Source of the DNA: Priapulus caudatus
Taxonomy: Eukaryota > Priapulida > Priapulimorpha > Priapulimorphida > Priapulidae
Reading direction: 5' to 3'
DNA length: 20,413 nt
Assembly (NCBI RefSeq): GCF_000485595.1
Contig: NW_014577640.1
Coordinates: 153,554-173,966 of the forward strand
Positions 10,563-18,380 of this stretch are shown piece after piece. The notes beneath the pieces were generated by a model, which saw nothing but the letters and a program-made list of their open reading frames with translations, ran no database searches and had not been told where the DNA came from. Numbering within the stretch: position 1 is the first letter of the stretch; the number at the start of each line of letters is the position of its first letter. The translations under genes and the position numbers were made by a program.

Positions 10563-10628
10563 TAGACTGGTCCGCGCTCGACAGTTCCACTCGCGTTACA
10601 CTAGAACTGTCGAGCGCGGACCAGTCTA
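10563..10628. repeat. Perfect 25-bp-arm palindrome with 16-nt loop
   Basis: The left arm 10563-10587 starts TAGACTGGTCCGCGC. The right arm 10604-10628 is its exact reverse complement. The loop is 10588-10603. The 66-bp unit is flanked by the 9-bp direct repeat TAAAATACG at 10554-10562 and 10629-10637, which looks like a target-site duplication, although related words are common in this element. Confidence 0.95.
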
Positions 10629-10820
10629 TAAAATACGCGGCTTCAGAAATCCGGTATTTAGCTTTCACACGAGGAAATGCGCGGTCCAAGAAATTCGGTA
10701 TTTCTCAAGCACGGCAAATTATTCGGGGTCTGGGAAGCCTCGTATTTACATGAAATACCGGATCTGTTTAGATACCGTATTTCTTGGGCCTCGTATTTTG
10801 CCTCGTGTGAACGCTAAATA

Positions 10821-10869
10821 CCGGATTTCTTGCTACGTGTGAACGCGGCTAATGTATCGGGAAAATAAA
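10821..10869 (+). repeat. 49-bp direct repeat, copy 2
   Basis: Identical to 10421-10469 and spans the putative right end of the inverted-repeat element. Confidence 0.93.
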
Positions 10870-11097
10870 TATTTGAATACATAAGTTGCCGGCGCCGTTA
10901 CGTTTGCCCAGCTGGGAGTAAGAACTGCACAGACCCGCGTTTCCTGTACGTCTGCGCGGTTACGTCTTAGATAAAATGGCAGCGGTAACAAACGATTGAC
11001 AATTTGCTGCGTTGTTGTATAACCCTGGTGGATAGCCTGCGCGTAGTTTTGACGGCAGCATTACTTTACGAGAGTGAAAATTAATGCTTTAATACGG

Positions 11098-11174
11098 TAT
11101 GCATGCGCGAGTGCGTGCGGGCAGGGCGACGAGCGTTTCTGCGCGCGTGCGTCTGTGCGTCCGTGCGAGCGTGC

Positions 11175-11205
<31 letters not shown>

Positions 11206-11280
11206 TGCATGCGTGTGTCCGTGTGCGTGCGTGTGAGCGCGTGCGCGTGTGAGTGCGTGCGTACAAGCGTGCTGGTGTAA
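11098..11280. repeat. GCGT/GTGT-rich degenerate microsatellite
   Basis: GTGCGTGCGTG-type tract, open on both strands because of composition (Cys/Val/Arg on one strand, His/Thr/Ala on the other). Not coding. Confidence 0.85.
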
Positions 11281-13340
11281 GTATTGTAATTTGCTACAAC
11301 ACGACTGCTTACTTCCTAATTTTGAGTTATTAAATGCTCGGGTATATTTACCTCACACCATCAGAATATTATTGCTATTCGTATTTTAAATTTAATTTAC
11401 GTGTGCATTTAGTTTACAACATAATAATTATTATTACTACATGAAGAATATAGAATGGTTATTTGTATGATATTGCACAGAAATTATGTAGCAGTAGGAG
11501 AACAAAAGAGGTTGATAAGTGGCCTGTATAAAGTTAATCTTGTATATATGACATGTTCACTATAGAAATTTATTTACACGCATATTGTCATGGTTTTACA
11601 TCATAAATGCATTAATTTTCTTGCAAAAAATGCTTTCTTGACTCTATCCGTGAAAATATTGCATACTTTCGAGGCAATTTAGATTCATTAACTTGTGTTA
11701 TGAGAAATCGTAGAAATAAAGTTTTTCCTTATTTACTCGATATAAACTAATAACAAAGGCTTTTATTAGATAGATATTTTCTTCCAACTTGCAAAATAGC
11801 AAAAATAGTCACCTATAGTTTTTCAATTGATCGATTTTGAACGCACGACCACTAGGGTCACTCATGACGCTTTTTTTTCAATATGAAAGAAAAGCGAAAA
11901 ACTCTGCCAGAAAAAATATCGTTGATTTATGATTGACTTGTAAAGTACATGTACAGTGATGAGGTCAATGTGATTTATTAATTTATTTCGATGTACACTG
12001 TAAGCTGCGGACGATTTTTTCCAACGAAATATTTGCTAGACCATACAATTTAGGATGTTGCATATCCTATAACCCCGTATCGACCTGCTCTATTTATGCC
12101 ATTAAAACACACTATGTGTGACGCAGGGGGCCGACATACGAGGAGAAGATATAAGCACGCCTTCCTTTGGGTTGTAAGCCTACTATTTTCATGTGAAAGA
12201 CGGTATACGGGGAAGACAACTCGGTCTTCGGCAGACTAGCGTCACTTCTTGTGATTTGGAGCACTAAAACGCCGCAGCTTTCCCGTAGCTTTGGACTCCG
12301 TTGACTTGTTCGACCGATGTTCTTGTAGCTACATACTGCTCCTAACTGATATACACACCAGGGAAAGGCTTAATTCTAACATTATGAGATCGTCTAACCA
12401 TTTAGTACTTTCCGTTGCTTTGCCGTCTAACCGAACCGAACAGAACCGCAGATGTACCAAATCTAGTTGTTATAGTAATCTCATTAATCGGATATTAAAA
12501 CCCAAAACATGCATGCGTTTGTATATACCAACCCGCATAGAAACTTATAAAAGATATTACTTAAGAATATTTTATAAACTATAAAAACAACCATAATATA
12601 ACATAGTAATTATCTAATTCCCGCTTGGGAATTGAGTTAAATATTTATATATATATAGGTTGACTTTTACATATAATAAGATAAATTATATACAGTTCAT
12701 ATAGTTAGATCTTTATTATGCAATAAACAATACATGTGTAGCAAATCGTATTTATATTACACGTTGTGAATATTGTTAGCGTTAAATAAAGCTCATCATG
12801 TATACTTATTATAGACTGTAAAATTATGGACTGTATCGTATAACTGCGTTGTACGACTATTTGGGTTTACTAACTCATTCAGTTGAAACGTATTTATTTA
12901 ATCCCGGGCACTTCCTGCTCTATAACATTCTGCTAAAGTCATTATGTTTTATGATACTCACATTATTAGTTTCTTTGACTGCTTTGGCACATTTGCTCAC
13001 GTACCTTTCATCAACTAAGGATTAAGATATCGTCTGTCGTTCTGCATTCTTATCACTGTAATGTTACAAGAGACTCAATTACCAACGTCGCCATATTGGC
13101 GTCGACAGAAGCCGCAGGAAGTTTTTCCCGGAACTGCATGCACCTTACAATGGCTCCTAATTACATGCTTTTGAGTACGTAATTCTTTGTTATACCTTCA
13201 TAGGAAGTTGCGGTTTCGGATTCCGGAAAAGGCGTCACATCAGGCCGAACGTAAATCTATTTAAATACGAGAGAAACATTGTGTTGGCAATGTTACCCTC
13301 TGTAAGCCGACAGGCTAAGTATACCCCTCACCGCTCACAG
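11281..13340. other. AT-rich intergenic spacer, no gene recognised
   Basis: Long AT-rich stretch with no supported coding frame; a 97-codon plus-strand frame at 12291-12584 has no recognisable features. A short AT run lies near 12644-12658. The minus-strand AATAAA at 12893-12898 is the nearest one I see downstream of the RASL12-type stop codon. Confidence 0.5.
12893..12898 (-). terminator. Candidate polyadenylation signal for the RASL12-type gene
   Basis: Minus-strand AATAAA, the first I find after the stop codon at 14028-14030, partly overlapped by an ATTAAA at 12898-12903. If used, the 3' UTR would be about 1.1 kb and include the whole 40-bp minisatellite. A non-consensus signal nearer the stop is also possible. 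Confidence 0.25.
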
Positions 13341-13829
13341 ACAGAGGCTGCCACTAGGTGGCAGTTGTTCTTAGCTGTTTCACTATGCTGCCACAATGTG
13401 ATAGTTGTTATTACCTATTCTACTAAGCTGTCACAATGTGACAGTTGTTCTTAGCTCTTCTACTAAGCTGTCACAAGGTGACAGTTGTTATTAGCTATTC
13501 CACTAAGCTGTCACAAGGTGACAGTTGTTCTGAATTCTTCCACTAAGCTGTCATAAAGGGGACAGTTGTTCTTGGCTCATCCACTATACTGACATGGGTG
13601 TGAGTGTTGTTCCTATCCCATACACTAAGCTATCACGAGTTGACAGTTGTTCTGAACTCCTCCACTAAGCTGCGACGGGTGGGGCAGTTGTTCATAATTC
13701 CTCTACTAAACTGTCACACGGTGACAATTGTTCTTAACTCTTCCACTAAACTGTCATGAAGGCGACAGTTGCTCCTGGCTTCTCTCCTGCTAAGCTGCCA
13801 CATGGTGACAGCTGTTCTTCGCTCTTCTA
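13341..13829. repeat. 40-bp minisatellite, about 12 units, most containing a short inverted repeat
   Basis: Units of 40-43 bp begin near 13341, 13381, 13421, 13461, 13501, 13541, 13582, 13623, 13663, 13704, 13744 and 13787. The core is ACTAAGCTGTCACAAGGTG followed by ACAGTTGTTCTTAGCTCTTC. Most units contain CTGTCAC-nnn-GTGACAG or a variant, a 7-bp-arm hairpin with a 3-nt loop. It starts about 200 bp downstream of the RASL12-type stop on that gene's strand. Confidence 0.95.
13351..13364 (+). promoter_or_regulatory. Perfect CTCF-consensus site in the first minisatellite unit
   Basis: Reads CCACTAGGTGGCAG, matching all 14 positions of CCASYAGRKGGCRS. No other unit of the array fits. It also forms a perfect palindrome with the preceding CTG, so it could be simply a hairpin variant of the repeat. 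Confidence 0.4.
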
Positions 13830-14027
13830 GCAACCGCTCTTTGCGGCGTGTCTTGACCATCGCGACCCTTGTGAATCACCGCAACGTGACGCGGCGCTGG
13901 GCGAAAAGAAAATCACGTCGATCAGTCGCAAAATGTACAAAAACCCGGACCAGTTCGCGAACGCAGGACTCGAGCGGTCGACTAACATCCCCCCCACACA
14001 CCACACCACCCACTCCGGCTGTTGTCA

Positions 14028-14406
14028 TCACTGCTTTGAGAAGATGTCTTTGAGCTTGGCCGGAATGCGAAAGGTGCTGCTGCTCGGGCCGACCTTGCGC
14101 GGCGGCGGCGTCGCGTCCTTGCCCGGCTTCGTGCTGAACGGGTTGCTCGGCGACTTGGAGCGACGAAACGACGTGCGCGCGATCGTCGCGTTGCCCGACG
14201 GATTGAGCAGGGATGTGAGCGCGCCCTTGTCCTCGGAGATGAAGAGCGGCTTCAGCGGCGCCTGCTGCTCCTGCTCGCGCTGCGACTGCCGCACCGCCTC
14301 GCGGAACACGCGCTCAACGTGCTCGTACTCCTCGGCGGCCGTCGTCTCGTGGAACTGCGATTCGAACTGGTCGGCCATCGCCGCGCCCTCGCCCTTGCTC
14401 ACCTGC
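14028..14406 (-). CDS. RASL12: RASL12-like small GTPase, last coding exon
   Basis: This exon carries the C-terminal third of the GTPase: 1 base plus 125 codons and a TGA stop. It opens QVSKGEGAAMADQFESQF. The ETTAAEEYEHVERVFREAV segment that follows corresponds to the Ras G5 loop (ETSAK-like, with the Lys replaced by Ala) and the last helix. Next comes PLKPLFISED, close to the PLFISE stretch I know from vertebrate RASL12. The remaining tail is basic and Ser/Pro-rich, and ends IPAKLKDIFSKQ with no CAAX box, so prenyl anchoring is not expected, as in RASL12. The acceptor is ccgcag|GCAG at 14407/14406. An alternative AG four bases on is excluded, because the preceding exon leaves two bases of a codon and needs one. 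An internal ATG with good Kozak context (GCGGCGATGGCC) is not needed as a start. GC-rich third positions contrast with the AT-rich intron. Confidence 0.9.
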
Positions 14407-14440
14407 CTGCGGAGAGATGCGATGTGTATAGACGGAGATG

Positions 14441-14531
14441 TATATATATATATATATATGTATATCAAGAGTCCATAATAGAAAATTTCTCTATAGAAAA
14501 TTCGAATAGAAAATCTTCTATTATGGACTCT

Positions 14532-14561
<30 letters not shown>
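14441..14561. repeat. Hairpin with 23-bp perfect arms between AT microsatellites
   Basis: The arms are 14461-14483 (TATATCAAGAGTCCATAATA...) and 14516-14538, exact reverse complements with a 32-nt loop. AT runs on both outer sides (14440-14459 and 14539-14561) can extend the pairing. The loop and inner arms contain three copies of ATAGAAAAT. It lies about 35 bp upstream of the last-exon acceptor of the RASL12-like gene. Confidence 0.93.
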
Positions 14562-14563
<2 letters not shown>

Positions 14564-14581
14564 CCTATGTATATATATAAT

Positions 14582-16366
14582 ATTATAGGGAGTGCACGCG
14601 GTAAAGAGTCTCGCTGCACTCGCGATGCGGATACGAAAGTGCTGGAATGCGTTCCGGGAACGAGGAAAGGATGTTCGTAACGCGAAATTCCGTAGCGTGA
14701 ATCACGCGGGAAATGCAGCGGTTTTTGGGAATGCAATCGTTCATTCCGTTGGGAAATTATGTGAGAGCAAATTTTCGTTTTGTTTCGCGAGTAAAGTTGC
14801 CATTATCTACCCTTTACGCGTGAGCGAATTTACGTAACTCGAGTTATCGTAACGCAGGGTATTACTGTATGCTATGAGGCGATCTACCAGACGATTGGCG
14901 GAATGATTCACCATATCGTCTGGTGTCAACTAGATAATAATTCGAATCGCTATAAAGGTTTCACTATGAGATAGATGAGGTACGACACGATACGGTGCAT
15001 GATACGATACGATTCCATCACGATGGGATGGGATGATTGACATTGGACATAATGAGTTATAACAGTGTAAAATATATTTAGAGAGGTATAGGATGTATGC
15101 AAGAGCTGTATGCAGAGAATGCAGGGATCTATGTTGAAATACGGAGGCTAGGCGAGAAGAGGCGAGACAAGACGAGACAAGTTGAGGTCATGTGTGCATG
15201 TGCTGTTTTCTGTAATTACTTGCCTTCCTAGGGTTAATAACCTGTGGTGAGATTATACAGCAACGGACCCACGGAAAGCAGCTGTCATGCGTAGCGCCAA
15301 GCTGCAGCGTGAGGGCAGTAAAAATGATCGCAATCACAAGAGGGTAAATCTACTAAGAAAGCTAGGGGGGTGGCAACGCAGTGAAGGCATAGAGAGTCGT
15401 ACATGAACTTATCACATATTATCGTTAGGCAGATCTAGATACGTTTAATTCCTCTTTACATCTTCTCCATAGCTTTTATTTTTTTCTTATATTATCGCAT
15501 GGCAACCTAATTCAAAGGACCTTAATTACTCCTTCCTCTTGTCTTATCAAGAGAGGTGTATCGCCGCCGTCAGATATTATTTATTCCTAAAGAGATTTAC
15601 AAAGCACTTGCAAGACTTCATGACCAGGAAACACGCCAAATTGTTTAAACATGGCATCTGTGATGACGTCAGTCTTAACGCGGCAGGAGCGTTTGCTATC
15701 TTAGAAGTACTCTTTCGTATGTCGCAACCGTTATTGACAAGATCCTCTCTTCCCACGCTTTGCTAAAGCAATAATATATAGTGGGCTACGCCTTATTGCA
15801 CTTTGCAGCGCTAACAAAGAGTCGATCAGAGGGTATTAATCCCAAATAGACTTCTATCAGTCTCTTGTGTTTCTCCTCATTGTTTCATGTCTGTTAGCCG
15901 TAAACCAATACAAGTGATAGTAGTGAAGTGATGGTTCTGAGACAACTAGAGCTGTTCCGTTATCGATGCCTACTCTCGCCAACAACCAAGTGAAACATCT
16001 GGGCTCCTAATACTTATAATTGCTTCCTCGTACTAGTGACCCTATAGAGACACGAACGGAGATCGTATTAACTATCTCCTGAGTTCTAATCTAGCTGCAA
16101 TGCCCGAGGTATAGCGACTATACGTCGCTGACGTTAGCTATTGACAACGCCGCCATTCTCGTCGGTATGGCTTCGGGGCGCAAAAATTCACTTACTGTTG
16201 AGTACGATCAGCATGCTAGCCGTATTGTGCTCGCGATATCAGAGACTGCGTATCAACAGTGGGTAAACAATCAAGCGCAGTTTCAATACCTGACACAAAA
16301 GGCTACTCGACTAGAGGGCGGCTGACGCGACTACAGATTGATGACAGTGGTGACATTCGCCTAAAA
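14582..16366. other. Intron DNA without recognised features
   Basis: Mixed-composition sequence in the last intron of the GTPase gene. A small inverted repeat (ACCAGACGAT at 14886-14895, ATCGTCTGGT at 14915-14924) and GATACGATAC / GGCGAGACAAG short-period stretches near 14975-15040 and 15150-15185 are all I see. Confidence 0.45.
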
Positions 16367-16683
16367 CCTAGTGCAGACCTGCGACTTTTTCATGCAACTC
16401 GACTGCGATTTTAGTAGAATTGCTGTAAAAATTGCTGCGAAATCACTACGTCTGCGGGAATGTGCAGTTGCAACCCGTAGCGATTCTGGTCGCTTGCGAC
16501 GAGTTGCAAGAAATCAAACTGTTTTGATTTTGAGCGACTCGACGCTGCAAATCGCTCCCAAATTGCTCTAGAATTCCTTCGAAATCGCATGCATGTGTGC
16601 GCACACGCGGTGACACATCGACCGATCGCTTGCGGTTGCAGGTTGCAGCGACGAGCAACCAAAAATCGCAGGTCTGCGCTAGG
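16367..16683. mobile_element. Short terminal-inverted-repeat element (MITE)
   Basis: 317 bp. The left end is CCTAGTGCAGACCTGCGACT and the reverse complement of the right end is CCTAGCGCAGACCTGCGATT, with about 21 of the first 23 bases matching. The interior is rich in TTGCGAC/GTCGCAA words. No transposase frame. No target duplication could be recognised, so family is unassigned. Confidence 0.65.
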
Positions 16684-16770
16684 CTTATGCCTAGGTCTTA
16701 GGCTTATGTCCTATGGTCCTTATGGTCCTAGGCTTATGCAGGTTTCCGCTAGGCTTAAAGCCGGGCTTAT
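16678..16770. repeat. Short-period TAGGCTTATG repeats
   Basis: Four spaced copies of TAGGCTTA, with CTATGGTCCTTATGGTCCTA between them, fill most of the gap between the two intronic transposons. Confidence 0.7.
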
Positions 16771-17173
16771 ATCGGGTTGCGATTGCTTGCGACGCGACGC
16801 GACGCACTGCAATTCACTGCGGCTGACGTGCTTAAGGTAGTATCTCACTGGGCTGTGACAGCTCGCGACTAGTTGGAGACACAAAATTGCGAGAAAATAC
16901 GCGAATTATTTCACTTGGAATTTTTACTTGGAATCACACTGAATTGGTACTTACGACACGTTCGCGTATGTCGCACGAATGTTGCACGAATGTCGCACGA
17001 ACTCCCGGCGAAATTTGGGCCAAAAACGTTCGCATACATGTCGCGCGAATGTCGCGCGACACTCGCGCGACATTAACGCAACAAAATTGCGATTTTTTTG
17101 CACTCGTGCAAACAGTGCATGTCGTGCAACAGTCCCGCGACAGTTATGCGTGACAATTGAGAAATCTGGACCA

Positions 17174-17181
17174 TATAAATA
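17174..17181 (+). promoter_or_regulatory. TATA box inside the intronic transposon
   Basis: TATAAATA, 52 bases before the ATG of the 26-codon frame. An initiator-like ATCAGACG lies near 17216-17223, somewhat farther than the usual 30 bp. It plausibly is the promoter of the parent transposon. Confidence 0.4.
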
Positions 17182-17232
17182 CGGGGCCCCTCCCCAGTCC
17201 AGCAATTATTTTGTTATCAGACGTCAAGCGAG

Positions 17233-17313
17233 ATGGACATCAGAGAAGAAGTGCAGAAGCTGCTGGATGAGGACCCCAACCTAGATGAGGACCAGGCTGA
17301 CATAGTTTCATAG
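17233..17313 (+). pseudogene. 26-codon acidic frame, probable truncated transposon ORF
   Basis: ATG to TAG, starting MDIREEVQKLLDEDPN and ending in further acidic residues. It sits downstream of the TATA box and centrally in the inverted-repeat element. I do not recognise the protein. It looks like the start of a transposon gene whose remainder was deleted, but it could also be a genuine short peptide or chance. Confidence 0.35.
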
Positions 17314-17616
17314 GTCGCCAACCCCTCACAAAGTTGCCTCACATTTCTCCCACTTTCTGACTCACGGAAACTAAATTGAGAAGAGTTCGAGATGGGTTCG
17401 AGACACCCGCGACGACTCTGTGACTATTTTAGGAGAAAATTTGTCGCGCGAATTTTTTGAACATGTTCAAAATTCCAGCGACACGAGAGGGAGGCCCTGC
17501 GACTCACGCGAGGAAATTGAGAACCCCTGCAAACGTTTCGAGACATTTTGGAATCTCCCTCGCGAATGCCGTTCGCAATTTGTCGCCAACAGTCGCAGCC
17601 CAGTGAGATACTACCT

Positions 17617-18004
17617 TTAGGTCGACGGCGACGCAACTGACAGCGACTGCCTGCGACCAGTCGCAGCCAGTCGCAGAAAGCGGAAGAAGGCGGAAGGTCG
17701 AAGCGACGATCACCTATTGATCGCGCAACATGACTTGTTGCTGTGTGCATGTTGTGTATATGACTGCATGCACTGATTGTTTCATTCGCCTTGTTCGCTT
17801 TTGCATTTGCATTGTTTTATTATCTACTCTTGATACAATCAAATGCAACAACAAAGGATGACACCATGTGTGATAGGATGGCATGGGAAAATGTACGATA
17901 AGATAAGGTACGCTCTTGAACTAATATGAGAAAGTGCTACATTCTACGTACGTCATATAATGTGCGCTAGAACGAATTTCTATAATTATCAGATCACGTT
18001 ATAC
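17617..18004. other. Intron DNA between the transposon and the G4 exon
   Basis: Starts with GCGAC/AGTCGCAG-rich sequence like the interior of the neighbouring elements (to about 17710), then plain AT-rich DNA. No gene. Confidence 0.5.
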
Positions 18005-18192
18005 CTATATCGCTCAAGGTCCATCTTGTTTCCCGCCAATATCATCGGCGCCGACTTGTTGTTCACCTGCAGATACTGTGATATCATCTCCATGTAGCAC
18101 TGCGCACTTTCGAAGCTCTGACGGTTTGTGATGCTGTAGACCACGATGAAGGCATCGGCCCACCGCAAGTACCGATCGGGATTCGAACCCTC
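18005..18192 (-). CDS. RASL12: RASL12-like small GTPase, exon with G4 motif
   Basis: 188 nt, 62 codons plus two bases. The acceptor is ctatag|GAG at 18193/18192 and the donor is ATAG|gtataa at 18005/18004. It begins EGSNPDRYLRWADAF, continues with the hydrophobic strand IVVYSIT and NRQSFE, and ends with the nucleotide-specificity motif NKMD (about 18019-18030) followed by LERYR. The RYLRWADAF(I/L)VVYS and RQSFE words are the diagnostic RASL12 stretch after the switch II region. The entry phase is 0 and the exit phase 2, matching both neighbours. Confidence 0.95.
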
Positions 18193-18306
18193 CTATAGAT
18201 GATAATGAATATCATAGCTAATATAAGCACGGAAGGTTGTTCTGAACGAACAGCGCGCAAGTTGACATGGTTACTTACATTGCATGTTTAGGGAAGGTGA
18301 ATTTAC

Positions 18307-18380
18307 CTTGTCGTATGTGTCCATGACCTTAACCAGGACATCTTGGCCGTCGATGTTTTCTGGCTTAGTGTAAATATCCT
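18307..18380 (-). CDS. RASL12: RASL12-like small GTPase, exon with switch I/II strand and altered G3
   Basis: 74 nt: two bases completing a Glu codon, then 24 codons from DIYTKPENIDG to VMDTYDK. The acceptor is tttttcgcag|AGG at 18381/18380 and the donor is CAAG|gtaaat at 18307/18306. LEDIYT spans the effector region, where Thr35 of Ras sits. VMDTYDK replaces the Ras G3 motif DTAG: the Asp is kept but the Gly is not, as in RASL12. That predicts unusual or weak GTP hydrolysis. The 114-nt intron that follows is the shortest in the gene. Confidence 0.92.

Larger units (their letters stand above)
10302..10849. mobile_element. Inverted-repeat element packed with AAATAC/GTATTT motifs (MITE or foldback-like)
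   Basis: The left end reads TAGCCTCGTTCACACG from 10301. The right end, reverse-complemented, reads TAGCCGCGTTCACACG, matching 15 of 16. Flanking TA at 10300-10301 and 10850-10851 could be a 2-bp target duplication. Inside are a dozen or more copies of (G)AAATACSG or its complement, plus further CGTTCACACG/CGTGTGAACG copies, the pattern of transposase-binding subterminal repeats. No transposase frame is present, so it would be non-autonomous. The boundaries are uncertain: a 49-bp segment covering the right end and some flank also occurs at 10421-10469. Confidence 0.55.
16835..17616. mobile_element. 782-bp inverted-repeat transposon remnant with TTA target duplication (PIF/Harbinger-like)
   Basis: The termini are AGGTAGTATCTCACTGGGCT(G) and its exact inverse, perfect for 21 bp and matching 25 of 27. 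They are flanked by TTA at 16832-16834 and 17617-17619. A 3-bp TWA duplication is typical of PIF/Harbinger elements, so that assignment is an inference. The interior has many TGTCGCRCGAATG-type subterminal repeats in both orientations. It lacks a transposase but keeps a TATA box and a short reading frame. It lies inside the last intron of the RASL12-like gene. Confidence 0.78.
14407..18004 (-). other. Last intron of the RASL12-like gene (3.6 kb)
   Basis: Bounded by GT at 18003-18004 and AG at 14407-14408. It holds an AT-flanked hairpin near its 3' end, two inverted-repeat transposons and otherwise unremarkable DNA. Short open frames inside it (for example 15539-15766 plus) show nothing recognisable. 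Confidence 0.85.

Noticed and set aside
14028-14367. The last GTPase exon as a separate 112-residue gene starting at its internal ATG
   Set aside because: The Kozak context is good, but the upstream exon joins in phase and the combined protein matches the RASL12 layout, so the ATG is internal.
13933-14534. Plus-strand frames opposite the last GTPase exon
   Set aside because: Antisense shadows of a GC-rich coding exon; the minus strand has splice sites and recognisable RASL12-like sequence.
18170-18195. tRNA B-box-like GGTTCGAATCC on the minus strand
   Set aside because: It lies within the GTPase exon (encoding EGSNPD) and there is no A box, acceptor stem or anticodon arm at the right distance.
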